Positions 23,460 through 32,978 of a DNA stretch of 64,000 nt are shown here, in pieces (within the stretch, counting starts at the first letter, position 1; each line of letters begins with the position of its first letter). The notes under the pieces were generated by a model, which ran no database searches, had not been told where the DNA came from, and saw nothing but the letters and a program-made list of their open reading frames with translations. The stretch comes from Glaciecola blandensis. Lineage in GTDB: Bacteria > Pseudomonadota > Gammaproteobacteria > Enterobacterales > Alteromonadaceae. The stretch covers positions 242,576 to 306,575 of the forward strand of contig NZ_JAVRIE010000006.1 in the NCBI RefSeq assembly GCF_031846165.1, read 5' to 3'. The translations under genes and the position numbers were made by a program.

Positions 23460-26400
23460 TCAAGTCCTCAATTTGTTCTGGCTTGCGATAGCGCACAGGA
23501 AGGAAACCTTCTAGTGTACGTAAGCTTTCTTTCACCCAATCGTCATACAAACCATCATGAGCGCGTTTGGCATTGTTTTCATGCAAGGTAATCGCCGTTT
23601 CTTCAAACGGGAAAGCCTGCTCTTCTAGCAATAATTCGTACTGACTCATTTCCAGCGCCGATAAACCGTTTGGTCTAGCAGAATCCATCAGATCAACGGC
23701 CAACACAGAATACAGATTTGCTAATGCATAGTTTGCTTCTGTGGTGTACTCAGCAATGCCGTAAGACATCACGCCGTCGTAGCGAGCAATGGCTGTTTTC
23801 AATGCTGTTTGCTTGCGCTGTAAGCTCTTATTGAGTGGCAATGTTAGCTTGATCTTTTGGTAAGCGTTGTCGGCATCCTTAGCAAAGACCATAGAGCCCA
23901 TCGCAGCTAAGTAACGCGAGCGAGCGGAGCGTTGGTCACCAGCATTGCGGTCCGCCTCGATCAATTTATTTAACCAGAAACGGCGTTTCGATTCTTCGCC
24001 ACTTTCTTGATAGAACTCGGTCATTTTAAAGCGCGCTTCATTCGCATCTGAAAGCGGATTTGGATAGCGATGCGCATAGGAACGGAAAGTGTCTAATGCT
24101 TTCTCACGGTCATTTGCCTTTAAGTAATATTCAGCCGCCACAAACATAGACTCTCTACCAAGCTGGCTGTCCGGATTTGCTGCATGCTGAGCCATCAATA
24201 GCTTAGCAGCGGGAGCCCATTGCTCTGACTTCTCATATGCGACCAAGAGTTTGCCTGGAATAGTGGATACTAGCTCGTTTTTCGGGAAGCGCGTTTGGAA
24301 ATCTAATAATAGCGGCAAGGCCGCAGACCAGTCTTCTAAAGCAAGTAAGTAAGTTGCTGTATCGTATTGCGCAGCCGCTCTGAACGTCGAATTTGGTGTT
24401 TGACGCATAATGCGTTGCAGTAAGGCCACACTGTCAGCTAACGCTAACTTTTGTGTTTCGCTGAGTACCGCAATATCTTCACCCTCGGGAATGGGTGCAG
24501 CTAAGGCTTCTTTCACATTTGCACGGGCAAGTACTTGTTCAGACTGCTGGAAGAATGTAGCCGCGAGACGATTAGTGAGCTCTTTAATACGCTCATCATC
24601 CGCCGGTAATATGCTTAAGAGGGTTTCGTAACCAGCTTGCGCCACCACATAGTTTTCTAAGGCAAAGTTACCATGCGCTAGCACTAAGCGTGCTGAAATA
24701 AGGCTTTCTTTCTCTAGCTCGTGCACGCCAATGTGTTGTTCACTTAGGCTTGCCTCAGGCAAGTTTGCACGAGCATATGCCAAGCCGTTTAGCTTATCGC
24801 CCGACAGCAACCAATTCGCCCAGCGCATTGATTCAATATACTTCTCTTGCTCGAATAAACGCTGCATAAGAGACTGCGCAACATTGACTGTGCGAGGGTC
24901 ACTGGCAAAGTTTTCAACGAATAACTGTTGGCTGACCATCTTGCGAGCTTCTAATTGATTTTTGAAGCTAACATCCCGGTCGACCGCACGTTCCGTCAAG
25001 GTTTCAAACAATATTAATGCAGCATAAGCAGCTTCACTAGCCAGCGGGTTCGGCGAGTCTTCGTATGCATAAATCTCAAAGCTTTCTATTGCGCGATTCA
25101 ATTTATTTGCTGAGCTTAAGGCTTCAGCTAAGTAGAAACGCATTTGTGGCACTTCATCATCTGGCGAGAAAGTACGGATAAACTGGTCATAATAAACTGC
25201 AGCAAGCTCAAAGGCTTCTTGCTTTGTTTTCATTAAATCGTTGATTGATGCTGTGCTCCAAGAGGAACTTTGCGCCTCGCTCACTTGGCTACCCACAAAC
25301 GAACTGGCTGCCGTTTCTGCGCCAGACTCTGCTGCTTTTGAAGATGATGCGTTTGCCATCATGGCTTCAACTGTTTGGGCTATGCTGTGCTCGTTTTGTG
25401 CTAATTCTTTCAGATATTGGCGCAGGTAATCACTGGTTTGACGTCCAACAAGCGTTTGTAAACCGTCAAAGTGCGGTCCATCAACCCCATAAGCTTCAAC
25501 AAAACCGCGTTTTGCTTCTAACACAAGTGCTGGGAAATCACCTAAGATATATGCATCAATGTGTTTCACGTAAAACTCAACTGCTCGCTCATGAATAGGA
25601 TAGGTATTCGCAAAAACAAGCAAGGTATCCGCGCTGTCTTTAAAGCGGTCATTGTTTAAATGTTGCTGAGCAAGCTCTTCATAAATAAGGTTCTCATATG
25701 CACGCTGACCATTGGTCGCAAAGAAATCTTTGATTGCTTCACCATTTCCCTGATAAGAGAATAGTAGTGCCATGATACGAAGCGTGTCTTTCACCAACTT
25801 TTGTTGCCCTAAAGGCAGCTCATCCACACTGATAAAGGTTTGCGTGTATGAGTTATCTTCTAAGGTGTCATCGAGCATTTTTGAGAAAGATACCAAAGCG
25901 TTGCCATGATCTTCTTGTTTGAAGAAGCTCCACCCCTGCATGTAAGCAGAGATACCGTAGAAATTATTTGCGGTCAGGCTAGAAGTTTGTTCAGATAGCG
26001 CCAATACTTGGCCATAGTTGTCTACGGCGGCTGGGTAATCGCCACGCGTAAAGTAGTATTCACCAATTCGGAAATACAACTCAATATGATAGTTAGTCAC
26101 AGAGTGCGTTGCGGTAGGGAAAGTGCGTAAAAAGCGCTGCGCTATTTCGACGCTCTCGACTTTTTTGCCGTCTAGGTCAAGCGCACGCGACAGCTGATAC
26201 ATCGCATCCATATATTTGGTTTCAGTGCGTTTTGCCTCTACCAGTCTTGCTTGAATTTCTTTGTCGGTAATTGTCGAGTTGGCCGCTTCTTCGGCTAAGC
26301 GCTGTGCTTCAGCCACAATTGAAGCTTGCTGTTCAAGCACTTCGCGATAGCGTGAAATGGCCTGATTAAAGTAGCTCGCAGGTTGCAGCGTGCCTATACC

Positions 26401-26778
26401 TTGATCGATACCTGTATCAACATTGCGGCTGTCAGCTTGACTCTGTGCTTGCTGAGTTTCCAGAGGAATACCTTCTTCCTGTGCCAATTCTGCTAATTGC
26501 ATTTCGATATCAGCTAAACGAAAAGCCACCTGCTGCTTCTGTTTTTCATCTTTCAACAGTGGAAGGAGCGCTGCATATTCATCTCGGGTCTCTTTCAATG
26601 AAAGTCGCGGTGCTATCGATGGTTCAACCTTTAAAGGTTGTAAATCTAGCTCAGCCAAGGTCGGACGATTGCTCACCCCTTCATTGATGACAGATTCTTC
26701 CTCGGAACTAAATATCCCGCAACTAGCAACGAATATACTGCATGACAAGATAAGGGCTGTTTGAATGAACTTTTGCAT
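23440..26778 (-). CDS. Large TPR-rich lipoprotein (1112 aa)
   Basis: Signal peptide with lipobox SIFVASC; Cys20 is the lipidation site. The rest is helical and repeat-rich, with tandem TPR-like pairs such as YFRIGEYYFTRGDYPAAVDNY, YMQGWSFFKQEDHGNALVSF and AALPLLLDFQTRFPKNELVS, plus a C-terminal KAIARYDGVMSYGIAEYTTEANYALANLY region. Such proteins act as periplasmic scaffolds; size and context recall the large TPR proteins of Myxococcus Glt machinery, but homology is not proven here. Its stop is inside the next gene's start and its start is one base after the preceding stop. Confidence 0.82.
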   Translation of the reverse strand: MQKFIQTALILSCSIFVASCGIFSSEEESVINEGVSNRPTLAELDLQPLKVEPSIAPRLSLKETRDEYAALLPLLKDEKQKQQVAFRLADIEMQLAELAQEEGIPLETQQAQSQADSRNVDTGIDQGIGTLQPASYFNQAISRYREVLEQQASIVAEAQRLAEEAANSTITDKEIQARLVEAKRTETKYMDAMYQLSRALDLDGKKVESVEIAQRFLRTFPTATHSVTNYHIELYFRIGEYYFTRGDYPAAVDNYGQVLALSEQTSSLTANNFYGISAYMQGWSFFKQEDHGNALVSFSKMLDDTLEDNSYTQTFISVDELPLGQQKLVKDTLRIMALLFSYQGNGEAIKDFFATNGQRAYENLIYEELAQQHLNNDRFKDSADTLLVFANTYPIHERAVEFYVKHIDAYILGDFPALVLEAKRGFVEAYGVDGPHFDGLQTLVGRQTSDYLRQYLKELAQNEHSIAQTVEAMMANASSSKAAESGAETAASSFVGSQVSEAQSSSWSTASINDLMKTKQEAFELAAVYYDQFIRTFSPDDEVPQMRFYLAEALSSANKLNRAIESFEIYAYEDSPNPLASEAAYAALILFETLTERAVDRDVSFKNQLEARKMVSQQLFVENFASDPRTVNVAQSLMQRLFEQEKYIESMRWANWLLSGDKLNGLAYARANLPEASLSEQHIGVHELEKESLISARLVLAHGNFALENYVVAQAGYETLLSILPADDERIKELTNRLAATFFQQSEQVLARANVKEALAAPIPEGEDIAVLSETQKLALADSVALLQRIMRQTPNSTFRAAAQYDTATYLLALEDWSAALPLLLDFQTRFPKNELVSTIPGKLLVAYEKSEQWAPAAKLLMAQHAANPDSQLGRESMFVAAEYYLKANDREKALDTFRSYAHRYPNPLSDANEARFKMTEFYQESGEESKRRFWLNKLIEADRNAGDQRSARSRYLAAMGSMVFAKDADNAYQKIKLTLPLNKSLQRKQTALKTAIARYDGVMSYGIAEYTTEANYALANLYSVLAVDLMDSARPNGLSALEMSQYELLLEEQAFPFEETAITLHENNAKRAHDGLYDDWVKESLRTLEGFLPVRYRKPEQIEDLSVEDFE

Positions 26779-26779
26779 C

Positions 26780-28798
26780 TTAACGCCCCCTCTCAGGTTG
26801 CGCTAAATCTTGCAAACGGATAATGGCTAAACGTGTGGCAACTTGTTGATCAGCTAATTCCTGCATACGCATCGCCATGTTGGCCCGCAAGAATTGCGTT
26901 AGTCTAGCTGTGATTGAATCGACTAACGCTTTGGTTTTCACATAGTCAGCATTTGCGCTCACCGCCATAGCATCAACGCGACTACGCTGCTCATCTATAA
27001 TTGCCGTGTTGTTCTGTAAAGAGCTGAGTTGTTGATATTGTTTGTCCGCTTGTTGGTACGCACCTTTCAAGTGATTCAGCTGCTTTTGATGCTGCCATCG
27101 GCTTTCAGGGTAAGCTTCAGAAAGTTGCCAAGCTAAAAACCCTTTCAATCTGGCGACGCGCTGTGCGTATTTCTTCGATAACTTGCGTTCACGTTCGTTA
27201 TTAATGCGCTCAATACGTTGCTCTGACTTTTCTAATCGAGCAATGGCTGACAGTTGTTCTTCATTAGCAAATAGCGTCATTGGGACATTGGCTGCGTTCA
27301 ACGCTTCTTCATAAGTTTCTATGCGAGTTAGGGCCTCATCCAAAGTAAGCTGAGCGGTCGTAAGTGATAGATTCTCACTGCGTTCAATAAAGGCTTGCTC
27401 GCGCTCGTCTAGCAAACGATACATGCTATCAATCTGGCGCAAATTCCCGTCGAGTGTATTCAGCAGTTGCTTAGCTTGACGCCTTACATCTAGCAAATAC
27501 GCAGAATCTATCTCACCATCACCACTGAGTAATAAGATCTGAAGGTCACGATGTTCAACCGGCCAATTGCCGTCCGTCACCGTGTCGAAAAAGTCTTCTT
27601 CTTGGACTGCCAAATCAAACGTTTCCAGCGTACTCATGGCAATATCAAGCTGCCTTGAAGAATCACGTAATGACTGAAAAGCCTCAGCCAACGCACCTTG
27701 TTGTTCGTAACCAAACGCTAAACCGTGACTGGCTTGCAAGGCATAAATACCTTGGCTATTGTCACGCAAATATTGCCAAGCCGCCATCGCTAGCGGCCAG
27801 CGATTTTCTTGTGCTAAGGTCCAACCGTAGGTAAGTAACGACTGTTCCGCTTCTAAAGATTCACGACCAATTTGTTGGAGTGCGATCAAAGCATTAGTGT
27901 AGTCTTTGTTATCAAGTAGGCTGATGCCCAAACCGTAGTTCAGACGATCAAATAAAGCATTGCGCTCTTTATTGGCTTGTTCCTCTTGCGTCGCACTTAA
28001 GCCATTGCCAAACCAGTCGAACCATGACCACCAACTGTTATTGTCGGCCGGATCCTGCACTGCATTCTCTATCGGTGTATTATCTAATTGCTGTTTAGCT
28101 GCAATAAAATAGTTATTCGCGGTCTCATAGTCCGCTTGGCTATGCGATATCACTGCTTGGTTTGCAAGTAAGTAGGTTTGATAAATAGAATCACTCGGCA
28201 ACTCATTGGCGATCGTTAGCCAGTCTTCACCCGCTTCCATTTTTTCGTGGCTTACCTGATACAACAACTCTTCAAAATGCTCTTCACTCAGCTCGTCATC
28301 CAAATCATTGTCCATAATCGCCGCATAGGCACGCTGACTAATGCGGTCACGTTTCTGGGCAAAACCAGACTTGGCTAACCAGAACCAAGTATTCGCGCGA
28401 ATATAGTCATCTGTAGAGTCACTAAGCAAACGGTTGAATATGATTTCGGCCTGCTGTGTCATGCCCAACTGAAGACTCACTGCACCTTTCATCAATTCCA
28501 GACGGTCGTTGTTGTCAGTCTCGTAGGGAGTTTGTGCGATTTGTTCGTTTAAGCGAGTAAGCGCTTCTTGAAGCAAAGTTTGATCAGGCACGTCTTGAAA
28601 ATAGCTATACAATACTTGTCCAAACGCTACCTGCTGGCGCTTTTGCGCTAATATTTGCTCAGCAGAACGGGTATCTTCCGGTTCGGGATCAGGTTTTGGC
28701 GTTGAAAAGCAGGCCGACAAGGCAGCTGTTAGCACGGCAACAGAAAGCAGCTTACCGGTGTTTTTCAAACGAATGAGGATTGACGCACTAGGCTTCAT
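26780..28798 (-). CDS. TPR/coiled-coil lipoprotein (672 aa)
   Basis: Signal peptide ending LTAALSAC, then TPR-like helices (LELMKGAVSLQLGMTQQAEIIFNRLL; LNYGLGISLLDNKDYTNALIALQQIG; WPLAMAAWQYLRDNSQGIYALQASHGLAFGYEQQG, in part). The C-terminal third is strongly charged coiled coil (ARLEKSEQRIERINNERERK and following). Probably spans the periplasm as part of the same complex as its neighbours. No closer family recognised. Confidence 0.8.
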   Translation of the reverse strand: MKPSASILIRLKNTGKLLSVAVLTAALSACFSTPKPDPEPEDTRSAEQILAQKRQQVAFGQVLYSYFQDVPDQTLLQEALTRLNEQIAQTPYETDNNDRLELMKGAVSLQLGMTQQAEIIFNRLLSDSTDDYIRANTWFWLAKSGFAQKRDRISQRAYAAIMDNDLDDELSEEHFEELLYQVSHEKMEAGEDWLTIANELPSDSIYQTYLLANQAVISHSQADYETANNYFIAAKQQLDNTPIENAVQDPADNNSWWSWFDWFGNGLSATQEEQANKERNALFDRLNYGLGISLLDNKDYTNALIALQQIGRESLEAEQSLLTYGWTLAQENRWPLAMAAWQYLRDNSQGIYALQASHGLAFGYEQQGALAEAFQSLRDSSRQLDIAMSTLETFDLAVQEEDFFDTVTDGNWPVEHRDLQILLLSGDGEIDSAYLLDVRRQAKQLLNTLDGNLRQIDSMYRLLDEREQAFIERSENLSLTTAQLTLDEALTRIETYEEALNAANVPMTLFANEEQLSAIARLEKSEQRIERINNERERKLSKKYAQRVARLKGFLAWQLSEAYPESRWQHQKQLNHLKGAYQQADKQYQQLSSLQNNTAIIDEQRSRVDAMAVSANADYVKTKALVDSITARLTQFLRANMAMRMQELADQQVATRLAIIRLQDLAQPERGR

Positions 28799-28812
28799 AA
28801 ACGATATAAACC

Positions 28813-29418
28813 CTATAGCAATGAAGCTTCAAAAACAGGTTGCTGCTTGCTGGTCGAATCAACAATCTTTAATTCAACAGTGGCAGCTTCATCATCTTTG
28901 TCAAACTCAAGTGTAACCGCGCGCTTGTACGGACGGTTTTCAGGGCCGGTACCAATGAATATCGCGGTAACTTCACGCGTCCCTTGATTCACATTACCCA
29001 CATACAAGCGTTGCACGCCGCCTTTGTATAGGGCGTTCACTTGTCGGTCGGTATATAAGTAATTAGTCGCCAACTCACCATCAATTTTTAACTCGACAGA
29101 ATCTAATTTGAAGTATTCACCAACATCCATCGCTAAATAAACGGCCACTTGCGTGCTAGAAGGGAAGAGTAAGTCTTCTTCTAGGATAAATAGGTCTCTA
29201 TTCAAATTCACTAGCGCTTGTTTCAGAGTTTCCATCTCTGCCGCCAGTTCGCTATCAGGGATAGGCGTTACTTGCGCGACGGGCGCTAATACTGGCGCAT
29301 CATCATTGGCCGTATCTTCCGATGGTTCTTGTGCTGCCACTGGCATTGCGATATTCATAGAAAGTGCAAACAGCATCATTGCGCTAAGTTGAATAAGTTT
29401 ATTCAAAGTTGTTGTCAT
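28813..29418 (-). CDS. Hypothetical periplasmic protein of the cluster
   Basis: 201 residues with a signal peptide ending VAAQ, an acidic linker and a short coiled coil (ELAAEMETLKQALVNLNRDL). A beta-rich domain follows (TQVAVYLAMDVGEYFKLDSVELKIDGELATNYLYT...VTLEFDKDDEAATVELKIVDS). Not recognised beyond being a recurring partner of such TPR genes, from memory. Close spacing on both sides puts it in the operon. Confidence 0.72.
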   Translation of the reverse strand: MTTTLNKLIQLSAMMLFALSMNIAMPVAAQEPSEDTANDDAPVLAPVAQVTPIPDSELAAEMETLKQALVNLNRDLFILEEDLLFPSSTQVAVYLAMDVGEYFKLDSVELKIDGELATNYLYTDRQVNALYKGGVQRLYVGNVNQGTREVTAIFIGTGPENRPYKRAVTLEFDKDDEAATVELKIVDSTSKQQPVFEASLL

Positions 29419-29421
29419 AAA

Positions 29422-30633
29422 TTAGTACCAAACTGAAGCAAAAATGCGTAACACGTTTGCAGAAAACCCGAACAATGGTTCTTCACCTACTGGCGCTTCG
29501 GCCGTAGCATCTCTGAAGTCATCGTACGCAAATTTCATGTAATCCCATTCAAAATGCACCGCGCTCTTTTTAAAGATAGCGGTTTGAGAGAATTGCCATT
29601 CGTAAGCAACGCTAATACCGGCAGTGATACCGTTATAGGTGCTCATTTCCTTGTCGCGGGCCATGAAGTTAAACTCATTTGGGCGACTGAATAAATCTTG
29701 ATAAAAATCCGCTTTGTCCTGTTCGTAATAACGAACAAAAAATTCAAACAACCATTCGTCTTTATAGGGTTGGATATAGCCAATACGGAAGTTTTTCGCT
29801 TGAATTCCCCAGGTATCGCTATAGGTTCTGGCATCGCCGTAAACCGCGGCACGATAGGGAAGATAGTAGTTAGCATTAACAGAATACGCGGTACTTGAAC
29901 GAGTACGAGGATAAGACTCCGTTGCAAAGCTGAAACCTCTGTCGGTGCTGGAATCTAAGAAGCGAACTGCACGGTAAGGGTTATTTAAATAGCCCTCGTC
30001 GGATATATGCTCAACGTTAAAACCAACTATCAAACTTTTGGTTGCCACTTGGCTAAACCCGAAACCAAACTTCTGACGATCAGCTTCTTCTTCGAAGCTT
30101 TCGTCACCACGACGTCCTACAACATCCCATCCTTTAGAATAACTTAAAGTAATGGTACTTAGGTCGCCGAAGAAATCTTGGCTAATACCGACATACACTG
30201 AGTTTGCTTCGAAGTCATTTTCGCTACTGTTGGTGAAGCTAGTACTCAACAAGGTTTTGTTATGTAAGAAGTCCACTCCGACGGTTTTTTCTTTGCGTAC
30301 TTCTTTATATGGGCTTGCGGTAGAACGCACATCAATAGATGCGCCAGATACAGTATCAACATAATAATTTGCAGATACTGAGACTTTGCCGCCAATATTC
30401 TTACGCAACAGCACTGAAGGACCATCTATCGTGACACCATCACCTTCGTAAGCGTGATACAGAACATCAGCACGCTCTGTCGGTAACACGGCAGCATTAG
30501 TGACGCTCACCACAATAGAACTCACTATCAGCGCGAGTGTTACTAAACAGACTTTGATCAATTTCAAATTCTGACGAATGGCTTTTGCTGTGTCTGTGCT
30601 AGTTGCAACCACAACCACCACCTGCGCCACCAT
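29422..30633 (-). CDS. DUF3570 family outer-membrane protein, possible flavinylation target
   Basis: 403 residues from the ATG at 30633, which overlaps the DUF4266 gene by 35 bases; GTG starts nearer the DUF4266 stop are possible. A hydrophobic signal (about 24-48) is followed by a beta-barrel with many alternating strands ending in aromatic residues (IFASVWY at the C-terminus). DUF3570 features include LYHAYEGDGVTIDGPSVLLRK and SANYYVDTVSGASIDV. D93-T-V-S-G-A-S99 matches the D-x-x-[ST]-G-A-[ST] pattern of residues flavinylated by ApbE, although the acceptor here would be Ser rather than Thr. DUF4266, TlpA and an apbE gene are all in this window. Confidence 0.8.
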   Translation of the reverse strand: MVAQVVVVVATSTDTAKAIRQNLKLIKVCLVTLALIVSSIVVSVTNAAVLPTERADVLYHAYEGDGVTIDGPSVLLRKNIGGKVSVSANYYVDTVSGASIDVRSTASPYKEVRKEKTVGVDFLHNKTLLSTSFTNSSENDFEANSVYVGISQDFFGDLSTITLSYSKGWDVVGRRGDESFEEEADRQKFGFGFSQVATKSLIVGFNVEHISDEGYLNNPYRAVRFLDSSTDRGFSFATESYPRTRSSTAYSVNANYYLPYRAAVYGDARTYSDTWGIQAKNFRIGYIQPYKDEWLFEFFVRYYEQDKADFYQDLFSRPNEFNFMARDKEMSTYNGITAGISVAYEWQFSQTAIFKKSAVHFEWDYMKFAYDDFRDATAEAPVGEEPLFGFSANVLRIFASVWY

Positions 30634-30877
30634 CTGCGCCACGCGCGCCTTCACGAGATTCAAACACGTGCTTTGCATAGGCTAATGCCACCGGATTACG
30701 ATTCATACTCATAATCGGATCGGCTAAATTACTGCGCTCATAAGGCTTAACCCACGGTTCAAGATTCGCCAATGGGTTAGATATTTCGAAGGTGCTCGCA
30801 CAACCACTGCCTAACATTGCTGTTAAGGCGACTACTGATAATTTGAGTGAAGATTTACTGAAAAATTTCATGGTCAT
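30599..30877 (-). CDS. DUF4266 small lipoprotein
   Basis: 92 residues. Lipobox MLGSGC, then NLEPWVKPYERSNLADPIMSMNRNP, the DUF4266 signature, and a Gly/Cys-rich end (REGARGADGGAGGGCGCN). Family function unknown; it usually neighbours DUF3570 genes. Its ATG overlaps the TlpA stop (TAATG) and its end overlaps the DUF3570 start, so the three are translationally coupled. The terminal cysteines could be substrates of the thioredoxin-like neighbour. Confidence 0.85.
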   Translation of the reverse strand: MTMKFFSKSSLKLSVVALTAMLGSGCASTFEISNPLANLEPWVKPYERSNLADPIMSMNRNPVALAYAKHVFESREGARGADGGAGGGCGCN

Positions 30878-31440
30878 TACTCTCTCATCAACATTTTAAT
30901 CGCTTTTTCATATTTCTTTTCGTCACCTTTACGGTAACCAGGGTGCAATAAACGCACATTGCCGTCACGGTCAACCATCACCGTCGTTGGCATTGCGTTT
31001 ACATCATATAATTGGCTGACATCACCAGACGTATCAAACAATACTGGGAAACTCACTTCAATATCGTCAAGCAAGACATTTGCCTTCTCAGGGTCGTCAT
31101 CAACGTTGACGGCTAAAATCTCAACACCCAAATCTTGATATTCTTGATACAACTCTTCAAATGCCGGCAGTTCTTCACGACATGGGCCACACCAGCTTGC
31201 CCAGAAGTTTACCAACACGATATTGCCGCGCTGTTCAGACAAACGCATGTTACCGCCATCTTTACTCTTCAGGGTAAAATCAGGTGACTTCTCACCAGAT
31301 ACTGGTTTCGCAGATACGTTTGCAGCACCCAAACACAAGCTTAAAGTGGCTGCGCCTAATAGGATGAATTTGCCCAAAGTACTCTTTGAGCTGGCTTTGC
31401 GTGAGCTTGTCTTACTTAAATTTGTTTGCTTAAAAATCAT
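30877..31440 (-). CDS. TlpA-like periplasmic thioredoxin-fold protein
   Basis: 187 residues. A signal or anchor segment (GKFILLGAATLSLCLGAANVSA) is followed by a TlpA/ResA domain: SPDFTLKSKDGGNMRLSEQRG, NFWASWCGPCREELPAF (CGPC active site), ILAVNVDDD and cis-Pro in VNAMPTTVMVDRDG. It reduces or oxidises thiols of exported partners, for example heme-binding cysteines in cytochrome c maturation or the DUF4266 tail. First gene of the TlpA-DUF4266-DUF3570 trio. Confidence 0.9.
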   Translation of the reverse strand: MIFKQTNLSKTSSRKASSKSTLGKFILLGAATLSLCLGAANVSAKPVSGEKSPDFTLKSKDGGNMRLSEQRGNIVLVNFWASWCGPCREELPAFEELYQEYQDLGVEILAVNVDDDPEKANVLLDDIEVSFPVLFDTSGDVSQLYDVNAMPTTVMVDRDGNVRLLHPGYRKGDEKKYEKAIKMLMRE

Positions 31441-31456
31441 TGTCTGGTCCCGTCAA

Positions 31457-32152
31457 TTAAAAGAAGAATGTTGTGCTTAGCGTAAATGCTAAGTTGTGAA
31501 CATCCTTTTCTACCCCGATGATGTCGCTATTAAAAACGTGATCACGCACGTCTATTCTTAGCGCCCAAAAATCGGTAAACAGCAGTCGGTATCCTGCTCC
31601 AACACTCACAGTAAAACGCTCATCACCACCAAATTCGGTGCTACCAGCGCCTACCGTAAAGTAAAAATCTGAGTTAAAGACTAATGTATCTGTGAAGAAA
31701 CTTTCACCATTGATGTTATAACCTAGTGATAAGTTATAATACCTATAGTCACGTTCCTCATCGGTAAGAAACGGCGCGCCACCCGAGAGTTTCTCGAAGC
31801 TTGTCTGTCCTGCAGTGGTCTGCGCATAGGCAGCTTCCAAGAAGAAATTTTCGTTCACATGATACGCAATCGTAGCGCCAACTACGGCATCTGACTCAAA
31901 ATCTTCAATACTAATAAAGCCACCAAACACACCGATTTCGAAATTTTCTGTATCGATATCTGACTCATCAATTTCACGACGCTCAACATTGGGATCGATT
32001 AAGGCTGGCGGACGCTCTTGGGCCTCTTGATCTTGAGCGCTAGGCGCTGAATTGGCACTTACCTGCGCACTTAATAACAAGGCGCTTGCGATAAGCAGTT
32101 TGCCGATGCTCAGGCAGCTTAAGTTTTGAAAGCTGGTTTTCAGTTTTGTCAT
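31457..32152 (-). CDS. Outer-membrane beta-barrel protein
   Basis: 231 residues with a signal peptide (about 15-33). The mature part has an acidic linker and then alternating amphipathic strands: FEIGVFGGFISIEDF, ATIAYHVNENFFLEAAYAQT, YYNLSLGYNINGE, FYFTVGAGSTEFG, RFTVSVGAGYRLLFTDFWALRIDVRDHVF, ending in Phe (LSTTFFF), the BAM recognition signal. It looks like an 8-stranded OmpA/OMP_b-brl barrel. Similar in plan to the next protein; both follow the HzsA-like gene. Confidence 0.85.
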   Translation of the reverse strand: MTKLKTSFQNLSCLSIGKLLIASALLLSAQVSANSAPSAQDQEAQERPPALIDPNVERREIDESDIDTENFEIGVFGGFISIEDFESDAVVGATIAYHVNENFFLEAAYAQTTAGQTSFEKLSGGAPFLTDEERDYRYYNLSLGYNINGESFFTDTLVFNSDFYFTVGAGSTEFGGDERFTVSVGAGYRLLFTDFWALRIDVRDHVFNSDIIGVEKDVHNLAFTLSTTFFF

Positions 32153-32225
32153 TCATTTCACCATGGTATTGGTCATCGTAATGTCGTGCTTGCGTCGGTG
32201 TTTTTTAGGCCGACTATTCTTTATC

Positions 32226-32978
32226 TTAAAAGAACACCGCAAACCCGAGTTTAATTTCTTCTAGTCTTTCTTGATCGTCTCTGTCGGTCAACGCAACGAT
32301 GTTTCGGTACTCTAGTTTCACCACTACGTTACGAGCAAAGTAGTAACGTAAACCGGCACCCACTTCATACATATCGCTTTTTCGCACTTCATCACCACTC
32401 TGCACTAAGTTAGAGCGCGGACGTGTTCTTATTTGGCCTGCGCCAATGGTTAAGTAAGGACTTAATTTCCATTCCGGAAAGGTATGGTGTTGCAAACGCG
32501 CTGACCATAAAATATTTTCAGAAAAGTTCCCCAGTGCCTGTGCAAATGTTGCCTCTGCAATAAGGTTATCGGTCCATTTCCAAGATGTGCCAACCGATAG
32601 AGAGGTCACACTCTCAAGTACACCACCAAAAACACTGAATTCGAAGTTCCGATTGCCGTAGTCTTCAAAGGTTCCGGTGGGCACATAAAGCACTTCACCA
32701 CTCGGCTTAATGGTTTTACCCAATTGCTCAGCTGACACCCAGCCCTCTTCACCTTTCTCGGTGCGAGCCTTGTACCAGCCAGTTCGCTTTTTCAAAATGG
32801 TGATCGCTTCCCCTTGTTCAGCCACGTGAAAAATGGGGTATTCACTAGCAGGACCAGTACGAAAATCAATATAAGGTTCAACGATGGTCACTACCAGTTC
32901 ATCGGCTTTTGCCGAGAAGCTGAAGCAGCTTGCCCACGTTAAAACAAGCAGTACAACAAAGTTAAAATGTAGTTTCAT
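32226..32978 (-). CDS. SH3-domain outer-membrane beta-barrel protein
   Basis: 250 residues. Signal peptide to about residue 25, a bacterial SH3 domain (IDFRTGPASEYPIFHVAEQGEAITILKKRTGWYKARTEKGEEGWVSAEQLG, about 37-88), then an 8-strand-like barrel ending KLGFAVFF with terminal Phe. The SH3 domain could bind peptidoglycan or a periplasmic partner, linking barrel and wall. Start and stop of neighbours meet at 32978, so it is coupled to the HzsA-like gene. Confidence 0.85.
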   Translation of the reverse strand: MKLHFNFVVLLVLTWASCFSFSAKADELVVTIVEPYIDFRTGPASEYPIFHVAEQGEAITILKKRTGWYKARTEKGEEGWVSAEQLGKTIKPSGEVLYVPTGTFEDYGNRNFEFSVFGGVLESVTSLSVGTSWKWTDNLIAEATFAQALGNFSENILWSARLQHHTFPEWKLSPYLTIGAGQIRTRPRSNLVQSGDEVRKSDMYEVGAGLRYYFARNVVVKLEYRNIVALTDRDDQERLEEIKLGFAVFF

